Source: Chytridium lagenaria
Taxonomy: Eukaryota > Chytridiomycota > Chytridiomycetes > Chytridiales > Chytridiaceae
Assembly (NCBI GenBank): GCA_025449115.1
Contig: JAHLKC010000111.1
Span: 62,001-126,000 of the forward strand
Length of the DNA stretch: 64,000 nucleotides
Direction: 5' to 3'
This document shows positions 45,703 through 57,531 of this stretch, piece after piece (the first letter of the stretch is position 1; every line of letters starts with the position of its first letter). The position numbers and the translations under genes are program-made. Under the pieces are notes generated by a model. It saw only the letters and a list, made by a program, of their open reading frames with translations, did no database searches and was not told where the DNA came from.

Positions 45703-47495
45703 ATGAGCCTCCCCACCTTCAAGCTCTTTGTCGGCCATCTCTCTCATGCCGTCTCCGAAGCCTCCCTCTTCCGTCTCTTTCACCATACGGCGCTATCCTC
45801 AATGTGCGTCCCGAAGCGTCGTCTTTACTTTTAACATTTTTTAAAAGGTTCGGCGCATGGAAAATAGGTTTGGGTTTGTGGTGAGCTGGCGCTCGTCGAC
45901 CTTCTTTTTTGACGTTTTTAGGAGTTTTTATGTGAGGATTCCGCGATTGCAGCAAAGAATGAGGTTTGGGAATGTTTTTGTTAAAGCGTTGACGGTAAAA
46001 AGGTGGACGGGATGCCGCTTCACGGGGAACGGTATACGCCACATCTACAATGCAACTTACGTATCTATGTAGAATCGTCGTGGAATTTGCAAAACACCAG
46101 CTTCATAACCGGATAACGTACATTATCACATTGTATCATCTTAACGTTGACGTAGGAAGAAGCCAACCGCAAGGGTTTTAGTGAGAGGATTGGGGGTCGT
46201 TAAAGTGGTGGGAAGTCAAAGGAGATTTTTATCCAAGCTGTTGGTCAGGATGAAGTTGTTTATGTGGTGTGGATGAAAGGGGGAAAGGGTGGGTTTATTA
46301 TTTTTTTACTATCGTTGACTTCATGCTGTAAGTGTTGTGGATTTTGTGACTAGGGATGGACTTCATAGTGCTATTGATCGGCTGGATGGAGTCTATCTTA
46401 AAGGATGGAAAATTGTTGTGGAGGAGGTATGTACCCGCCTTTTTTATGCTCTTCCCAATGCAATTTTTCAAACAGGACCGATTTGGAGGGTGGCAGAGCA
46501 CATCTGGACGTGACGCCGGAGAGGGAAGGTAGGCCAGTCTTCGCATCAAAGGGGGGGGTTGGAATGGAAGAAAAAGAAAGAGAAGATCCGCATCGCCAAG
46601 TCCGCTCAAAATAAGTGAACAAAGGCAAGAATCCATGTCCCCACGACGAGGTAGGACGTGGCGTCGGCCGATACGCAACCGTCTGTCGTATCGCAAAAAA
46701 TACCATGAGAAGTCAAGGGAACGTTCAGTTTCTCCATCTCAACGGATCAATGCGCAGGTCAAGGAGAAGAAGCGGTGGGAACGTTCAGTTTCTCCATCTC
46801 AACGGATCGATGCGCAGGCCAAGAAGAAAAAGCGGTCGCTCTCGCCGTCTCGACGTGTTGAAACGCGAAATGGGCGGAAAAAAGAAGAGAGGAGGTTGGT
46901 GTCTCCTCGAAAAACGTGGCATGAGACGAAGAATCAAGAGAATTTATCGGTTTCTCCACGTCGGGAACGAACGCGCTCTATTGAAGTTGGGGGTCGTTCC
47001 GTATCGCCAAAGCGGCGCGTGAGGGAGGCTGATGTCATTAAAACGTCAAATTCGCAGAAGAGGAAAGAGTTGTCGCCGATAGAAGAAGGAAGGGGGCGGT
47101 CGAGGACTCCGCGCGGCGTTGACGTAGGGGTCAATGAAAGAAGTGGTACAACGATGACGACGACGGTGTTTGAACGGCCCATTACTTCTCAGCTTGAGAG
47201 AACCCGTCACAGTAGGAGTGAATATAGGAAAACTTCCGTGTCGTCGCGGAATGGGGAGAGTGACAGAAAGCCGCCGTCGCCGAAACTACCTACGCGTTCA
47301 GATTCACCCGTGACGATGAGGGGGTTGTCACCTCAAAGCGAGAGCAGCGACGTCAGGGGAAGTTCGCCATCTCCACGGCGAAGTAGATCTCGTTACGTGA
47401 ATGAGCGTGACGAGAGCATTAGTTCGGGAATTGAGGGAGGGGGGAGGGGTGGAAAGGTGGTGATGGTGGTGGTGATGGTTGGTGGTTGGAGGTAG
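45703..47495 (+). pseudogene. RRM plus RS-domain protein, paralogue 2
   Basis: The ATG at 45,703 opens MSLPTFKLFVGHLSHAVSEA (RNP2 LFVGHL), then a one-base shift into PYGAILNVRPEA. Further exons include NRFGFVVSW (RNP1-like) and a second RRM-like part DFVTRDGLHSAIDRLDGVYL ending before GTATGT at about 46,429. After an intron ending in CAG (46,475) comes a long RS tail from about 46,635 to 47,495 with many SPSQR, SPSRR and SPRR motifs, including a 60-base tandem unit at 46,718 and 46,778 (ERSVSPSQRI). The tail frame is long and intact (286 residues), while the RRM part is split over frames. Gene order and domain plan match paralogues 1 and 3. Confidence 0.75.
46718..46837 (+). repeat. 60-base tandem duplication in the RS tail
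   Basis: GGGAACGTTCAGTTTCTCCA starts at 46,718 and again at 46,778, with only a few substitutions across each 60-base unit. Both copies remain in frame and add an SPSQR motif. Confidence 0.9.
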
Positions 47496-48554
47496 GGTGG
47501 ATTAGGGGAAGGTGGCGGGTGGTGGGTGGGAGCATAAAAAAAAACGTGTTTGATGAGTTAAACGGCGTCTCTGGGGGGGAATATGTTAAGGAGCCCCGGT
47601 GATGAGAAAAGATATATCGTTCGGAGAGTCATATACGATGGAAAAGAAACTGTACCTGCTTGGCGGCTTTCGGTGAGGGAGGAGAAGAGGAGTTTTGTTA
47701 TCGCTACCGCTGTGTCTAACCACAAAGGAAGGGAAAGAATACTCACTACAGAGACTTTGTGATGTCGCTAGTGCTATTGGTTAATTTCAAACGCTTAATG
47801 TATGGAGATAATCGATGCGATTGCGCTTATATCGGGTGTATTCAAAAACATGTTGCTTTAATGCAGTCCCTTATTTTGGTACATTACAGAAACTGTCCCG
47901 TCAGAATTTGGTAGTGAACAGGATCGGGCTTGACAACGTCCGACAATAATGACGGAGAAACGGGAGATGCAGGGGTTGAAGTTCCAGTTGAAGGTGAGAA
48001 CAGCGACCACGTCGGGGAACTTTGGACGGGAGTCGTAGTGACGGTCATGACAACACGAGCTATTTATCATGAGCGTGGAATGGTCAGAGCCAGTGTGAAG
48101 TTCAGTTGTTACGTACTTCTTCCCTCTGACGACGGCGGAGTAGGCATCTCCGGATGTAGTGAAGTTGGGCGAAAGTTCTAAATTTGGATGATGGTTTGGA
48201 TTGGAAGCGATTTAATCAAAAAAAGTCATATATAACATTAATATCGACCTTACGCTTTTTTGTGATGGAGGGCCTAGTATCCAAGAAGAAACCCTTGCAG
48301 ATAAAGAGTTGCAACGTTCTTTTCATTATGTGTTTAAGGCGACTATATTGAAATTGTACAGAACCCACGTTGTGATCCAACAAGAATTCACGATTACATC
48401 CAAAAAATCATACGCGTTCTTAGTTAAGAAGAGTGTGAATTAATTAAAAAGAAAAATTAAGGGAAGGGTCCAAGGGATATGCGGGATTTATATATAGCTT
48501 TGAAAGTAGTATAAAGCAGATAGAATAAACAAGAATGTAGGTGGACGAAAAAAA
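47496..48554. other. Intergenic DNA without a recognised gene
   Basis: Short frames on both strands (for example 47,558-47,746 minus and 47,930-48,181 plus) show no motif. The part beyond 48,180 is AT-rich. Confidence 0.4.
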
Positions 48555-49935
48555 TCAAACACGGAACCTCCACTCATGACCAGGAGTAATAGATGCTTCC
48601 TTGAAATTACTGCTGCCATGCTCTGTTACTGAAAATTAAAAACTCAAACATAACAAGACATCGACAAAATCAAAACTCACCCGCACGATAGATCTTGTGG
48701 TTTGCTGTAATCACCATCACATGGTCTTCATAAGGCACCATCACCTCCACACCTCCAATTTGACGGGTATCAAGAACTTCGAACTCTGCTTTCTTCCCCT
48801 CCCGATGCCGCCTCACCAAAATTTGCTCGACTCCCAGCATCACACCCCTCACATAAATCGCCTCCGACTTTCCTGCAAACACTCCATTTGCCTCAAACCA
48901 CTCAGGCAGCACGAGCGTTTGACCCGGCTTCTTCGAACATTCCTTTTCATCATCAGAGGTTCGGGGATCACCGACAAGCATAACTTTCCCGCTCCTCAAA
49001 AGTACAATAATACCACGAGATCCTCCAGAGATATCTACAGCGTAATCGTTTCCACCCAAGATGACGTGAGGCTCGGAGAACCAAAACTTTTTCAGCTGTT
49101 AAAAGACGTTGGTAAGTTATAAAGCGAATGTGACGGAAGGGGCTACATACATAAGTAAAGGACTTAGGGGTCACCGTTGGCACCACATAGACTCAGACAA
49201 CTCGATGCCGCAATTTCCGTAACTCCTTTCAGTGCTCCCCAAACCCAAACTATCAAAGTAGAAAAAAAGGTGAGATAGAAGAAACTCAAAATAAATACTG
49301 CACAAGAAATTGACTGACCACTGCCATTATCGTCCAATGCCGCGCCACCATACGAAGATGCCACCACCTTCTTGGCTTTGCAAAGCGATTTCGAGTTTCG
49401 ACTTCGAGCTTTAACGGTGCGGGGTCAAGGTATTCCCCTTGTTCGTCTTGGTGCAGCCGCCTGCCCGCAGAACTCACGACGACCCCACGCCAAAACCTAA
49501 TTAAGTGTAATCAGGAATAAGACTCCAAAAAAAACTACAAATGAAAAGCAGGGACTCGATCGCCTCACCTGTCCATCAGCGGTGACGCCGAATCCGGTTT
49601 CCTTCCCGAAGGCCAAAGATCTGTAAGAAAGAACTTCTTGGCGAGCACGCCATGCACTCGGCCATTGTGCGGGAAACGAAAAGTAAATCTTATCAACTAT
49701 TTCAAGGTTTAGAATATTGACAAAATATTGGAGTTGCTTACCATAGATAGGGTCGCAGCCATAATCTCTGACGCCGACATCCACATCTCTCTCTTGTTCC
49801 ATTTGAGGTTCTCATTAGTCGCAACAATTCCAGTATTATTCTTCGCGCACGTGTCGGCATTCACGGTAACGATCTCGATCTTCTTCTTACGAGCCTCCTG
49901 TGCCGCCCCAAGCTCTCCAATAAAGTAGTTGACTT
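48555..49935 (-). CDS. RCC1-repeat-like protein
   Basis: Several minus-strand exons with RCC1-type beta-propeller features: SLAFGKETGFGVTADGQV followed after an intron by VLAWG, then VVASSYGGAALDDNGSVWVW and GALKGVTEIAASSCLSLCGA, and an exon with GGNDYAVDISGGSRGIIVLL, VMLVGDP and EDHVMVITANHKIY. The recurring blocks with Ala/Gly-rich strands and W-G fit the RCC1 family. The last exon ends with a TGA at 48,555-48,557. Upstream, VNYFIGELGAAQEARKKKIE at about 49,870-49,930 probably belongs to the same protein. Reading frames shift between exons and exon limits are approximate. RCC1-fold proteins include Ran exchange factors and mitochondrial FMP25/RCC1L-like proteins; I cannot choose between them. 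Confidence 0.6.
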
Positions 49936-50677
49936 TCGAGCAGATTCCATCCAGCAGTCAATGACCGCAAGGCCATTTGTTCTTCTGTTTCTTTTGGTTT
50001 CATTGACTCCTGGACGACCTTGTCGGCCTCCTTCTTAATCTCAACTGCTTCCTCATTCTTCACAAGCTTCTCTCCAATGCAGTCAGTCTGAGATTCCGAC
50101 TTCCCATTCGAGGGCTTAAGAGTAAATGTTGCAGATGCTCTTCCATGGGTCATTCAAGGCCGCAGCAGCAGTCTTCTTGTTGTAGTTCGCCTCGCCCTAA
50201 CCACCTGGGCTCTATACTCCTCCAAAGTGAGCTTCGTCTGCCGTCCTTCATTCTCTGAAATCAGATGATTAATTGACAAATTCAAAGTAAGATGGCCTCA
50301 CCAATGACGAGGGCTTCAAGCTCCAGCATATCGCAAAAGTCTTTCTGCCTCATCCTCCTCAGTTCTCTTCAAGTTTTCCTCTTCCTCCATTTCTCTACGA
50401 TCCAACGTCCGTACTCTTCCGCCGTCATGCGCCATTTTCCCTTCTCCTCCCATGTTGCGCGCGGTGGGCATGGTCGATATCTTTGTCCACAACACAGGCA
50501 GAGTCCCGCTTGGAATGGGTCGCGAAAGCGGTAGCTTTGCAGTAGTCGCACGTTTTGAACGAAAAAGGTTGGGTCTAGGACCGTTGGCCAGTTTCGGTTA
50601 CCGTTGCACTGATTAAACAATGGTTTTCGCGCCATTGCAGCAATCTGCCCAATCAGCTCGGGGAGGGCTTGGTGCAT
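49936..50677 (-). CDS. Unrecognised minus-strand coding region
   Basis: Exon-like frames: 50,677-50,369 contains a cysteine cluster (CLCCGQRYRPCP) and a charged helical part (EEYGRWIVEKW); an intron starts with GTGAGG near 50,298 and ends in TTTCAG near 50,256. The following exon has KLTLEEYRAQVVRA, and 50,160-49,936 is Lys/Glu-rich. It could be the N-terminal part of the RCC1-like gene or a separate gene. One-base shifts near 50,370 and 50,170 obscure it. No family recognised. Confidence 0.4.
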
Positions 50678-52521
50678 TCTGATGCAAAGCCTGATGACAG
50701 CCGAGTGACGGACGAGTAGATAGTCTTGCGCAAGTCAGAGCGTTGGTGTCCAGTGGAGGCCGTCGTTGTGGAAGGGTGCTTGCGACGCCAAAACGCCAGA
50801 CCGCCTTTTTTAATTATAAAATTAGAAGCACGTCCTATAGAACGCAAAAGGACCATGACGGCAAATCGACATTTACCGAACAGTTGATAGGATCCAGTAG
50901 CAACTACAGCAACGCTGCTGTAGAGGGAAGTGATGATTTGGGGTTTTGAATCAGCCCAGAGTCCATTCATATTGAGGATCCATCCCACGTATTTGACAAT
51001 AGTATCCTCCAGCATTTGTTGGAGGATCCGCTGAAATACGATAAGTAGAATTGATATGAATAGATGCTTGTAATAAAGGGTGTTCCCTTTACTACTTCAG
51101 TAGCAAATTGGATAAGTGAGGTCTGTAGGGCACCTGCGACGTCGACGTCGTAAGTGCACTTGCACTGCATAGGCATATGAATGTATTCAGGTGAACGTCA
51201 AAAATAAGGATCTACAGAAGAGGGAATTTGCACTTTAGTGTGAAAGCTGGTCAGACAATGCACATTATGTACTGCTTGAAAGCAATCGGATTCAACGCGC
51301 AAATTAGTAAAAGACATTGCGATTGATATGTATTTCATCAAGATGTTAAAGCAATATGAAAGGAAGTGAACGAAAATTCACTTGTAAAACGGAAAAGCAC
51401 AAACATCCCTTCCATGTCGAATTAGGCGAATGAAGAGACTGAAATTCTTCTCGGATCTGGTGTCCCATAATTGCAGCTCTAGAACACAACTTTCAATGAG
51501 GTACATACACCTCGTTGTTGGCCGCTCAAAAAAACAGTTTCGTCAACAGCCCCGTTAATAAAATCCGATGACTCTGAAGGTCCATAACCTGTCCGCAAAT
51601 CCGACTTCATGTTAATACCCCCGCCCCCCCCACTCTCCCAAAGCTTAGCGATACAGATCTTCTGTCATCTGCACCATCGCTATCCATTGCTCCATCTTGG
51701 CGAAGAAATATCAGACAGTCATTGATCATATTTATCATTTTCGAACTAAAGCTTTCGAAACGAAGAAACCCTGGTTTTTCCATCACTTCCACTCGTTAGG
51801 AGACTTCCCTAGTTTCGTCCCTCTAAAATAAGGTTTGCGCGGCTTGCGTCAATAAAATAAGAACCAAGCGAATGAGGAGCTCGGTCGACTTTTTTTATGA
51901 TAACGACGAATCTTACGAAGAGCGACGGTACGGGCGTATCTGTGGTCAAGATTGTACTAGGAATAAAATGATAGTGAACAAAAAACTTTGAATGAACCAC
52001 TTCAAACACAGGATATTATGAATCAAAGGAGAGCCGATGGCAAGACTTGAAATGCGAATTGACTTTAGATTTGAGAGGATACAAGAAACCACATATTAAT
52101 TCCAGAGAATCGTCAATTCTGAGGAGCACGTAAGTATGTATAAGCAGGTATTATATGAGCTTGCCGTTGTAAATGTTGCGGTTGAAACATGGTCTTATTT
52201 TGGATGCTGTTCAGATTATAAGCGATCTTTTCGTATTTACTGGTTCTCCAAGCGCGAGACCTTCCTTTCTGTAAAGAAACGGCATCCTAACATTGATCCA
52301 TAACGCTGATGCGGTAGATATCGGAGCGCTCTGCGAAAAAACAGAAGGGTGATAATAGCGAGAATCCGAGAAGGTGAAATACTGTAAGCCGCATTATGAC
52401 TTCAAGATGAAGAGACTACAGACTGGAGTCGCAAGAGAGTTTAGCTGAGGCTCCGACTATCAACTTAAGTCCGACCCAAGAACCTCCAGCTTTTGGAGAA
52501 CTCTGACAATTATCCCCTTCG
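50678..52521. other. Intergenic region with several perfect palindromes, no clear gene
   Basis: A minus frame at 50,653-51,015 (120 residues) and short frames beyond are unconvincing. Palindromes lie at 50,904-50,923 (CTACAGCA stem), 51,004-51,027 (ATCCTCCA stem), 51,137-51,150 (CGACGTCGACGTCG) and 51,153-51,166 (AGTGCACTTGCACT). A C-rich run lies near 51,621-51,632. Confidence 0.5.
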
Positions 52522-55213
52522 ATGAGTACTACTGCATCCTCCAACCTCTTCATCGGCAATCTCTCAGACAAAGCGAACGAAGAGGCCGTCTACGGTCTTT
52601 TCGCAACATACGGTGCCATTCGTGATGTAAACCGACCCCTCTTTCCGCACTCCTAACAACACTATCAGGTTACTTTGCGTAAGGTTACGGGTTTGTGGTG
52701 AGTTTGGACACACATTACACTGCTCATGTTTGCAGGACTTTCTAAGTGAAGCGCGGGCGAGCGTTGCGAGGGATGAGGTATGTCGATTGGTTTAATGTGG
52801 CTTAACAACGTCCTTAGCTGGACGGAATGGTGTTTTTTGGGCAGAGGTAATGGGTATACAAATAACTTATTTGACGAGTGTAGAATTACAGTCGAGTACG
52901 GAAAAAATCCATCGCGCCAGCGTTCAGGGTGAGTTGTATAGGATTCATCGTACACTTTATTCAATTGATGCAGGGAGAGGGGGCTTTTGTCTCGGAATCG
53001 GGCCTTGCTAAGCGGATTAGGCTCATTAAAGAGGTGGGAGGTAAAGGAGGTTTTTTTGAATGCTGTGGGAAGATTCGAGGTTGGGAGCTTGGATTTAGAT
53101 GATAGAGGTGGAGGGTAAGTTAATCTTTTTCAATCAGTTACCTGTGTATTTAGTGTTAACCCCGTCATCTATAGCTCTGTTGATTTTGCGACACGCGAGG
53201 GAATGCTAACCGCTATCCGTGAACTGAACGGGGTTTACGTTAAGAGATGGAAGATTTATGTTCAGGAAGTAAGTAGTTTGGCTGGAGAGAATACTTAACT
53301 CAAACTCGAATTGAAGGATCGGCAGTCAGATAATAATGAGACTTTGCGTAATGCAGAGAGAAGGATATCATTATCATCTCTAAGCGAGGATACAGAAGAA
53401 GGTGAGGTCAAAGAGCGAGGAAATCGGTTAGAGTCGGGATATAAGGCGTGGAGGTTTTACGAGAGGGGAAGATCGTTCTTTCCTAAGAGAATTGAATTTC
53501 GGCATAGAAAGGAGAGGAAGCGGTCGGCGTCTTTTCAACGAAGTCTTGCCCAATTTAAAGAAAATCAGGCTTTATCCTCTCGAAAATGGAGTGGGATGGA
53601 AAGGGAACTTTATGGTCCCCTAGAAGAGTTCGTATGCCTTATGAGAGGGAGAGCGAAAGGTCGGTATCCCGTCGACGAGTTGATCCATGGAGTGGGAAAA
53701 ACAGTGAAAGAATAATCAGCCTCAACGGTCTAGAATGAAGCGTGATAAAGATTCTTCGCGAAGACCTTATATCAAACAGAGAGAAATATCTCAATCTCCT
53801 CAACGAGTTGATCGTCAGCAATGGAAGGAGAGGGAGAGGTCGGTATCTAGTCAACAATATGAAAGAAGGAATGCGAATTCGAGGGAATGGTCAGTCTCTC
53901 CTCGACGAGTGGATGCGCGGCAAGATGAGGAGGGATAGGTCGGTTTCCAGTCGTCGAGTTGATACATGGATGGGGACAGGCCGCCGAAGAGGGACGCGAT
54001 ACGGGGACAAGTCGGCGGGTTTTGTATCCCTTCGTCGAAAAGCCGATGCATTACATGGAAAAGAGAGAGACATATCTATTTCCCCTCGCCGCAGGGATTA
54101 CGGGAATAAGCGAAAACGGTCGGTGTCTACTCGATCGTCTATAACGAGGGACAACGACGAAGAGAGATATAGTGAGACTGGTAAGGGTCACTTTGACACG
54201 AGGACGAGTTGGAAGGAGGCTGAGATCGCCCTCGAAAGATTGGAGAGAAACGTCGCCGCGGAAGAATGAGAGGGTGGTTAGGGAAACGTCGATGTCCTCC
54301 AGTCAGAATGGAGCGCATAGTAGCAACGAGAGTGAATGGATAAGTACTGCAAGTGAAGATATTAGAGCAGAGGTGGGGAAGCAGTCCTCAGAATTCTCGA
54401 GGTCCCCACGACGACGCGAAACACGCTCAGTTAGTAAAAGTGACAGGAGTAGTCATTCAAGTGACGAGAGTGATAGAGAGGAAATAGAGAGATACAGTGA
54501 GACGGGTAAGGGCCACTTGACGCGAGGACGGGTCGGAAGGAGGCTGAGATCGCCCTCGAAAGATTGGAGAGAAACGTCGCCGCGGAAGAATGAGAGGGTG
54601 GTTAGGGAAACGTCGATGTCCTCCAGTCAGAATGGAGCCCATAGTAGCAACAAGAGTGAATGGATAAGAACTGCAAGTGAAGATATGGGAGGAGAGGTGG
54701 GGAAGCAGTCTTCAGAATTCTCGAGGTTCCAAAGACGACGCGGAACACGCTCAGTTAGTAAAAGTGACAGGAGTAGTCATTCAAGTGACGAGAGTGATAG
54801 AGAGGAAATAGTATGGAAGCACTCCTCAAGGTCGCCAATAAATGAGGCGCCCGTACTATAACGAGAGTGAGGGTATTTATGTTTCTGATGAAGAGCGCGA
54901 TAGAGACATGCGGAAGCCATCGCCGCAGAAATCTAATGAGGAAAATGCAGTTGTGAATGAGGTGACGATAAATATGTCGCCATCACCTGAATATTATTTC
55001 TCCGAAACGTCTACGGTAAAGGAGGTGACTGTAGATGCTTCTGCGGAGAAGGAAAAAGGAGAAGGACTCTGGTTTACTAAAGTTGAGGAGTGTCTCGCCT
55101 TCGTTGCAGAAGGGAAACGAGTGATTTTTTTTATGATTTTCAGAGGTTACTTCCCCCCCGTTTTCTGGGCTACAAAGCTGTTTGAAGTTTGTTTTTTCTT
55201 TTCATGTTTATGA
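52522..55213 (+). pseudogene. RRM plus RS-domain protein, paralogue 3, frame-broken
   Basis: The ATG at 52,522 opens MSTTASSNLFIGNLSDKANE (RNP2 LFIGNL) and TYGAIRDV; an intron (about 52,630-52,666) leads to a VTLRK segment where one G is missing before the RNP1 YGFV. Then come LDGMVFFG, VEYGKNPSRQRS and a second RRM-like part SVDFATREGMLTAIRELNGV with VYVKRWKIYVQE before a GTAAGT. The RS tail from 53,311 to about 55,213 is spread over at least four frames (53,311-53,715, 53,735-53,938, 53,742-54,269, 54,172-54,861, 54,842-55,213) and contains a 325-base tandem duplication. Domain plan matches paralogues 1 and 2. Confidence 0.75.
54161..54810 (+). repeat. Tandem duplication of about 325 bases in the RS tail of paralogue 3
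   Basis: The segment starting AGAGAGATA(T/C)AGTGAGAC at 54,161 repeats at 54,486 with about 95 percent identity. The first copy has an extra base early on (CACTTTGACACG against CACTTGACGCG), so the first unit begins in a different frame from the second. After that point both are read in the same frame from 54,172 on. Confidence 0.92.
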
Positions 55214-55980
55214 AAGAGTCAAGGCATCGTGTTTTATTTTGATATTCAAATGTCGTCAACATATACATTTTTTACTTGGAACGTCACGAGATTGAATAGC
55301 CAGTATTTGATAATGAATCATGATTCTTTGGAACTGACTCCGTCCAGACAGTCCTCAAAAGACTGAAAATAATAGTTTATTGAATTCGCAAGTATGAGGC
55401 GCTTAGGCACTTAAAACTTCTCTACGGAAAGTTACGGGAGTATGCGTCAATAGGTGCACGTAATAGTTTTCTCGTTTGACGGGCATGCAGGAGGATACAA
55501 TGCAAAACAATTCAGTTTGCTGATATTCTCACGGCGATTGATGGGTGAATGGATCAGGCGTGGATTCATCAAGAGCCGATCGAGGATTCTAATAAGTTTT
55601 TTTAGTGTTAATAACTTAAGACATACAGCAAGAGCGAGGCTTTTCTATTGTTCATTTTAGTTTTCTTTCTATTTTTTTCTCCATAGAGACTTTGTTCTTG
55701 TTATTCTGTGTTTGGAAATAAATTCGGCATCGCGATGGTCGCCGCTCGATTTGGTGGCGTCTTTTGCTTGAAAATATCAACCTGCCTCTCTCACACACGA
55801 ACCATCTATCTGCGTGAATAAGCATGCAGTGAAATAGAATTAACGGAATAAACTGCTCAAAGTCGCTTCAGACGAATCGTCCCGCAGGTTGTTTATTCAA
55901 CACGACGTCATGGCTAGAAATCCCGGACTCAAAAAGGCTTCTCTGATTTTCCTTTTGGGGTCAACTCAACAAGTCCGCAC
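55214..55980. other. Intergenic DNA
   Basis: AT-rich; 3' flank of paralogue 3 and promoter of the AAA ATPase. No gene recognised. Confidence 0.45.
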
Positions 55981-57376
55981 ATGGCCATCAACCGCAAGAT
56001 CGTCCTCGATGGTGAGTCTCTCACTGCGCATGCACCTCTCACACATCCATAGTTGCCCTCTTCGCTTTATCGCAAGTTGCTCTCTACTATGGCGTAAAGG
56101 TAAACAGCATGACACATACATGCATTACGTTTTGCTGATGGTGGATTGCAGTGGGTCCTCAATTCCATGGACCCTCATAAGAAGAAACGGGATGAAGCCA
56201 AACTCAAGTCCTCCAAGATCTTTAGTCGGTTGGGGGTGTGAATGCGCTTGTATGAGACGTTACTAATGGTGTTCTAGATTAAGGATCTGGAGTTGGGAGA
56301 GCATGAAGAGATAATTGCGACAGAAGTTATTCATCCGGATGATATTGGAGTCGGGTTTAAAGGTCTTTTAAAGCTACTCTAGTGAGAATGCTGACGGTTT
56401 GCTTAAGATATTGGAGGGCTGGATGGAATTGTAGATTCGTTGAAGGAGACTGTGATTTATCCGCTTTGTTACCCGCAGCTGTTTAATTCGAGCAGTGGAT
56501 TGTTGGGTGCGCCTAAGGGTGTGTTATTATATGGACCACCGGGTAAGATATGGCAGCTCTCTTTATGTTCCTTTCCATGTATTCTTTACCGTTCTTCATT
56601 TTATAGTGTGAATGTTTTTTAATATTCCCCACAACACACATTCTGCTGTTAAAATAATGCAATGGAAGCTATCTAATATAAAAAGTGCAGGTTGCGGCAA
56701 AACCATGCTTGCTAAAGCCCTCGCCAAAGAATCCGGCGCAACCTTCATCAACCTCCACATGTCCACCCTCACAGAAAAATGGTTTGGCGAGTCCCAAAAG
56801 CTCGTTAAAGCTGTCTTCTCCCTCGCCCAAAAACTCAACCCACCATCATCTTCATTGATGAAATCGATTCATTTCTTCGCGAACGTCGGTCTGCTGATCA
56901 TGAAGCACTGCAATGATGAAGGCAGAGTTTATGAGTCTCTGGGATGGGCTTGCAACGGGTGAGAGTAGGGTGTTGGTGCTGGGTGCAACGAATCGACCGA
57001 ATGATATTGATAAAGCTATTCTGCGGAGAATGCCGCAACGGATTCCCATCAAGATTCCTGGAGAGGGGCAAAGATACAAGGTTCTTAAACTATTGCTCAA
57101 AAATGTGGCATTGGATAAGAACTTTGATTTTGAAAAGTTGGTCATAAGGACCGATGGGCTTAGTGGAAGTGATTTGAAGGAGCTCTGTAGAAACGCGGCG
57201 ATGATTCCAGTGAGGGAGGCTATTAGACGGAGTTCTGGGAAAGACATAGGGGATGTGGATCCTGCAAGCCTTGGGTGAGGCCGTTGAGACTTGGGGATTT
57301 CTTTGCAGATGCTGAGGGTGGAAAAGGAGATGCACAGGGGAATGACGGGACTCTAGATAATTTGGATTTGGATTAG
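55981..57376 (+). CDS. MSP1: Msp1/ATAD1-type AAA ATPase of the mitochondrial outer membrane
   Basis: Msp1 extracts mislocalised tail-anchored proteins from the outer mitochondrial membrane. The ATG at 55,981 is followed by small exons encoding a hydrophobic anchor ([16 protein letters not shown]), then NSMDPHKKK and the linker ([20 protein letters not shown]). The AAA module has [20 protein letters not shown], Walker A split by an intron (GPPG / [18 protein letters not shown]), the pore/linker [20 protein letters not shown], a Walker B region near 56,845-56,870, [20 protein letters not shown] and sensor 2 [16 protein letters not shown]. The Walker B box and the part after it are in a shifted frame because one base is missing near 56,839 and another near 56,908. 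A further shift near 57,275 precedes an acidic C terminus ending at the TAG 57,374-57,376. Confidence 0.93.
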
Positions 57377-57531
57377 TCGAAGCCTTTAATTCATGTCGCT
57401 AGTACACTCTATCATAATCAAAACTCAGGCGTAAATAAAGTAGAGCATCACGCATTATTTTTCGAGCCGTATCTATTTTTACATAAGGGGTATAGGTTTA
57501 ATGACTAAGACAACCGATAAACTCGTTTTGA

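Noticed and set aside
55910..55980. Upstream ATG (55,910) as the start of MSP1
   Set aside because: It is in a different frame from the anchor exon and would not join it through the first donor; the ATG at 55,981 gives a short N terminus as in the family.
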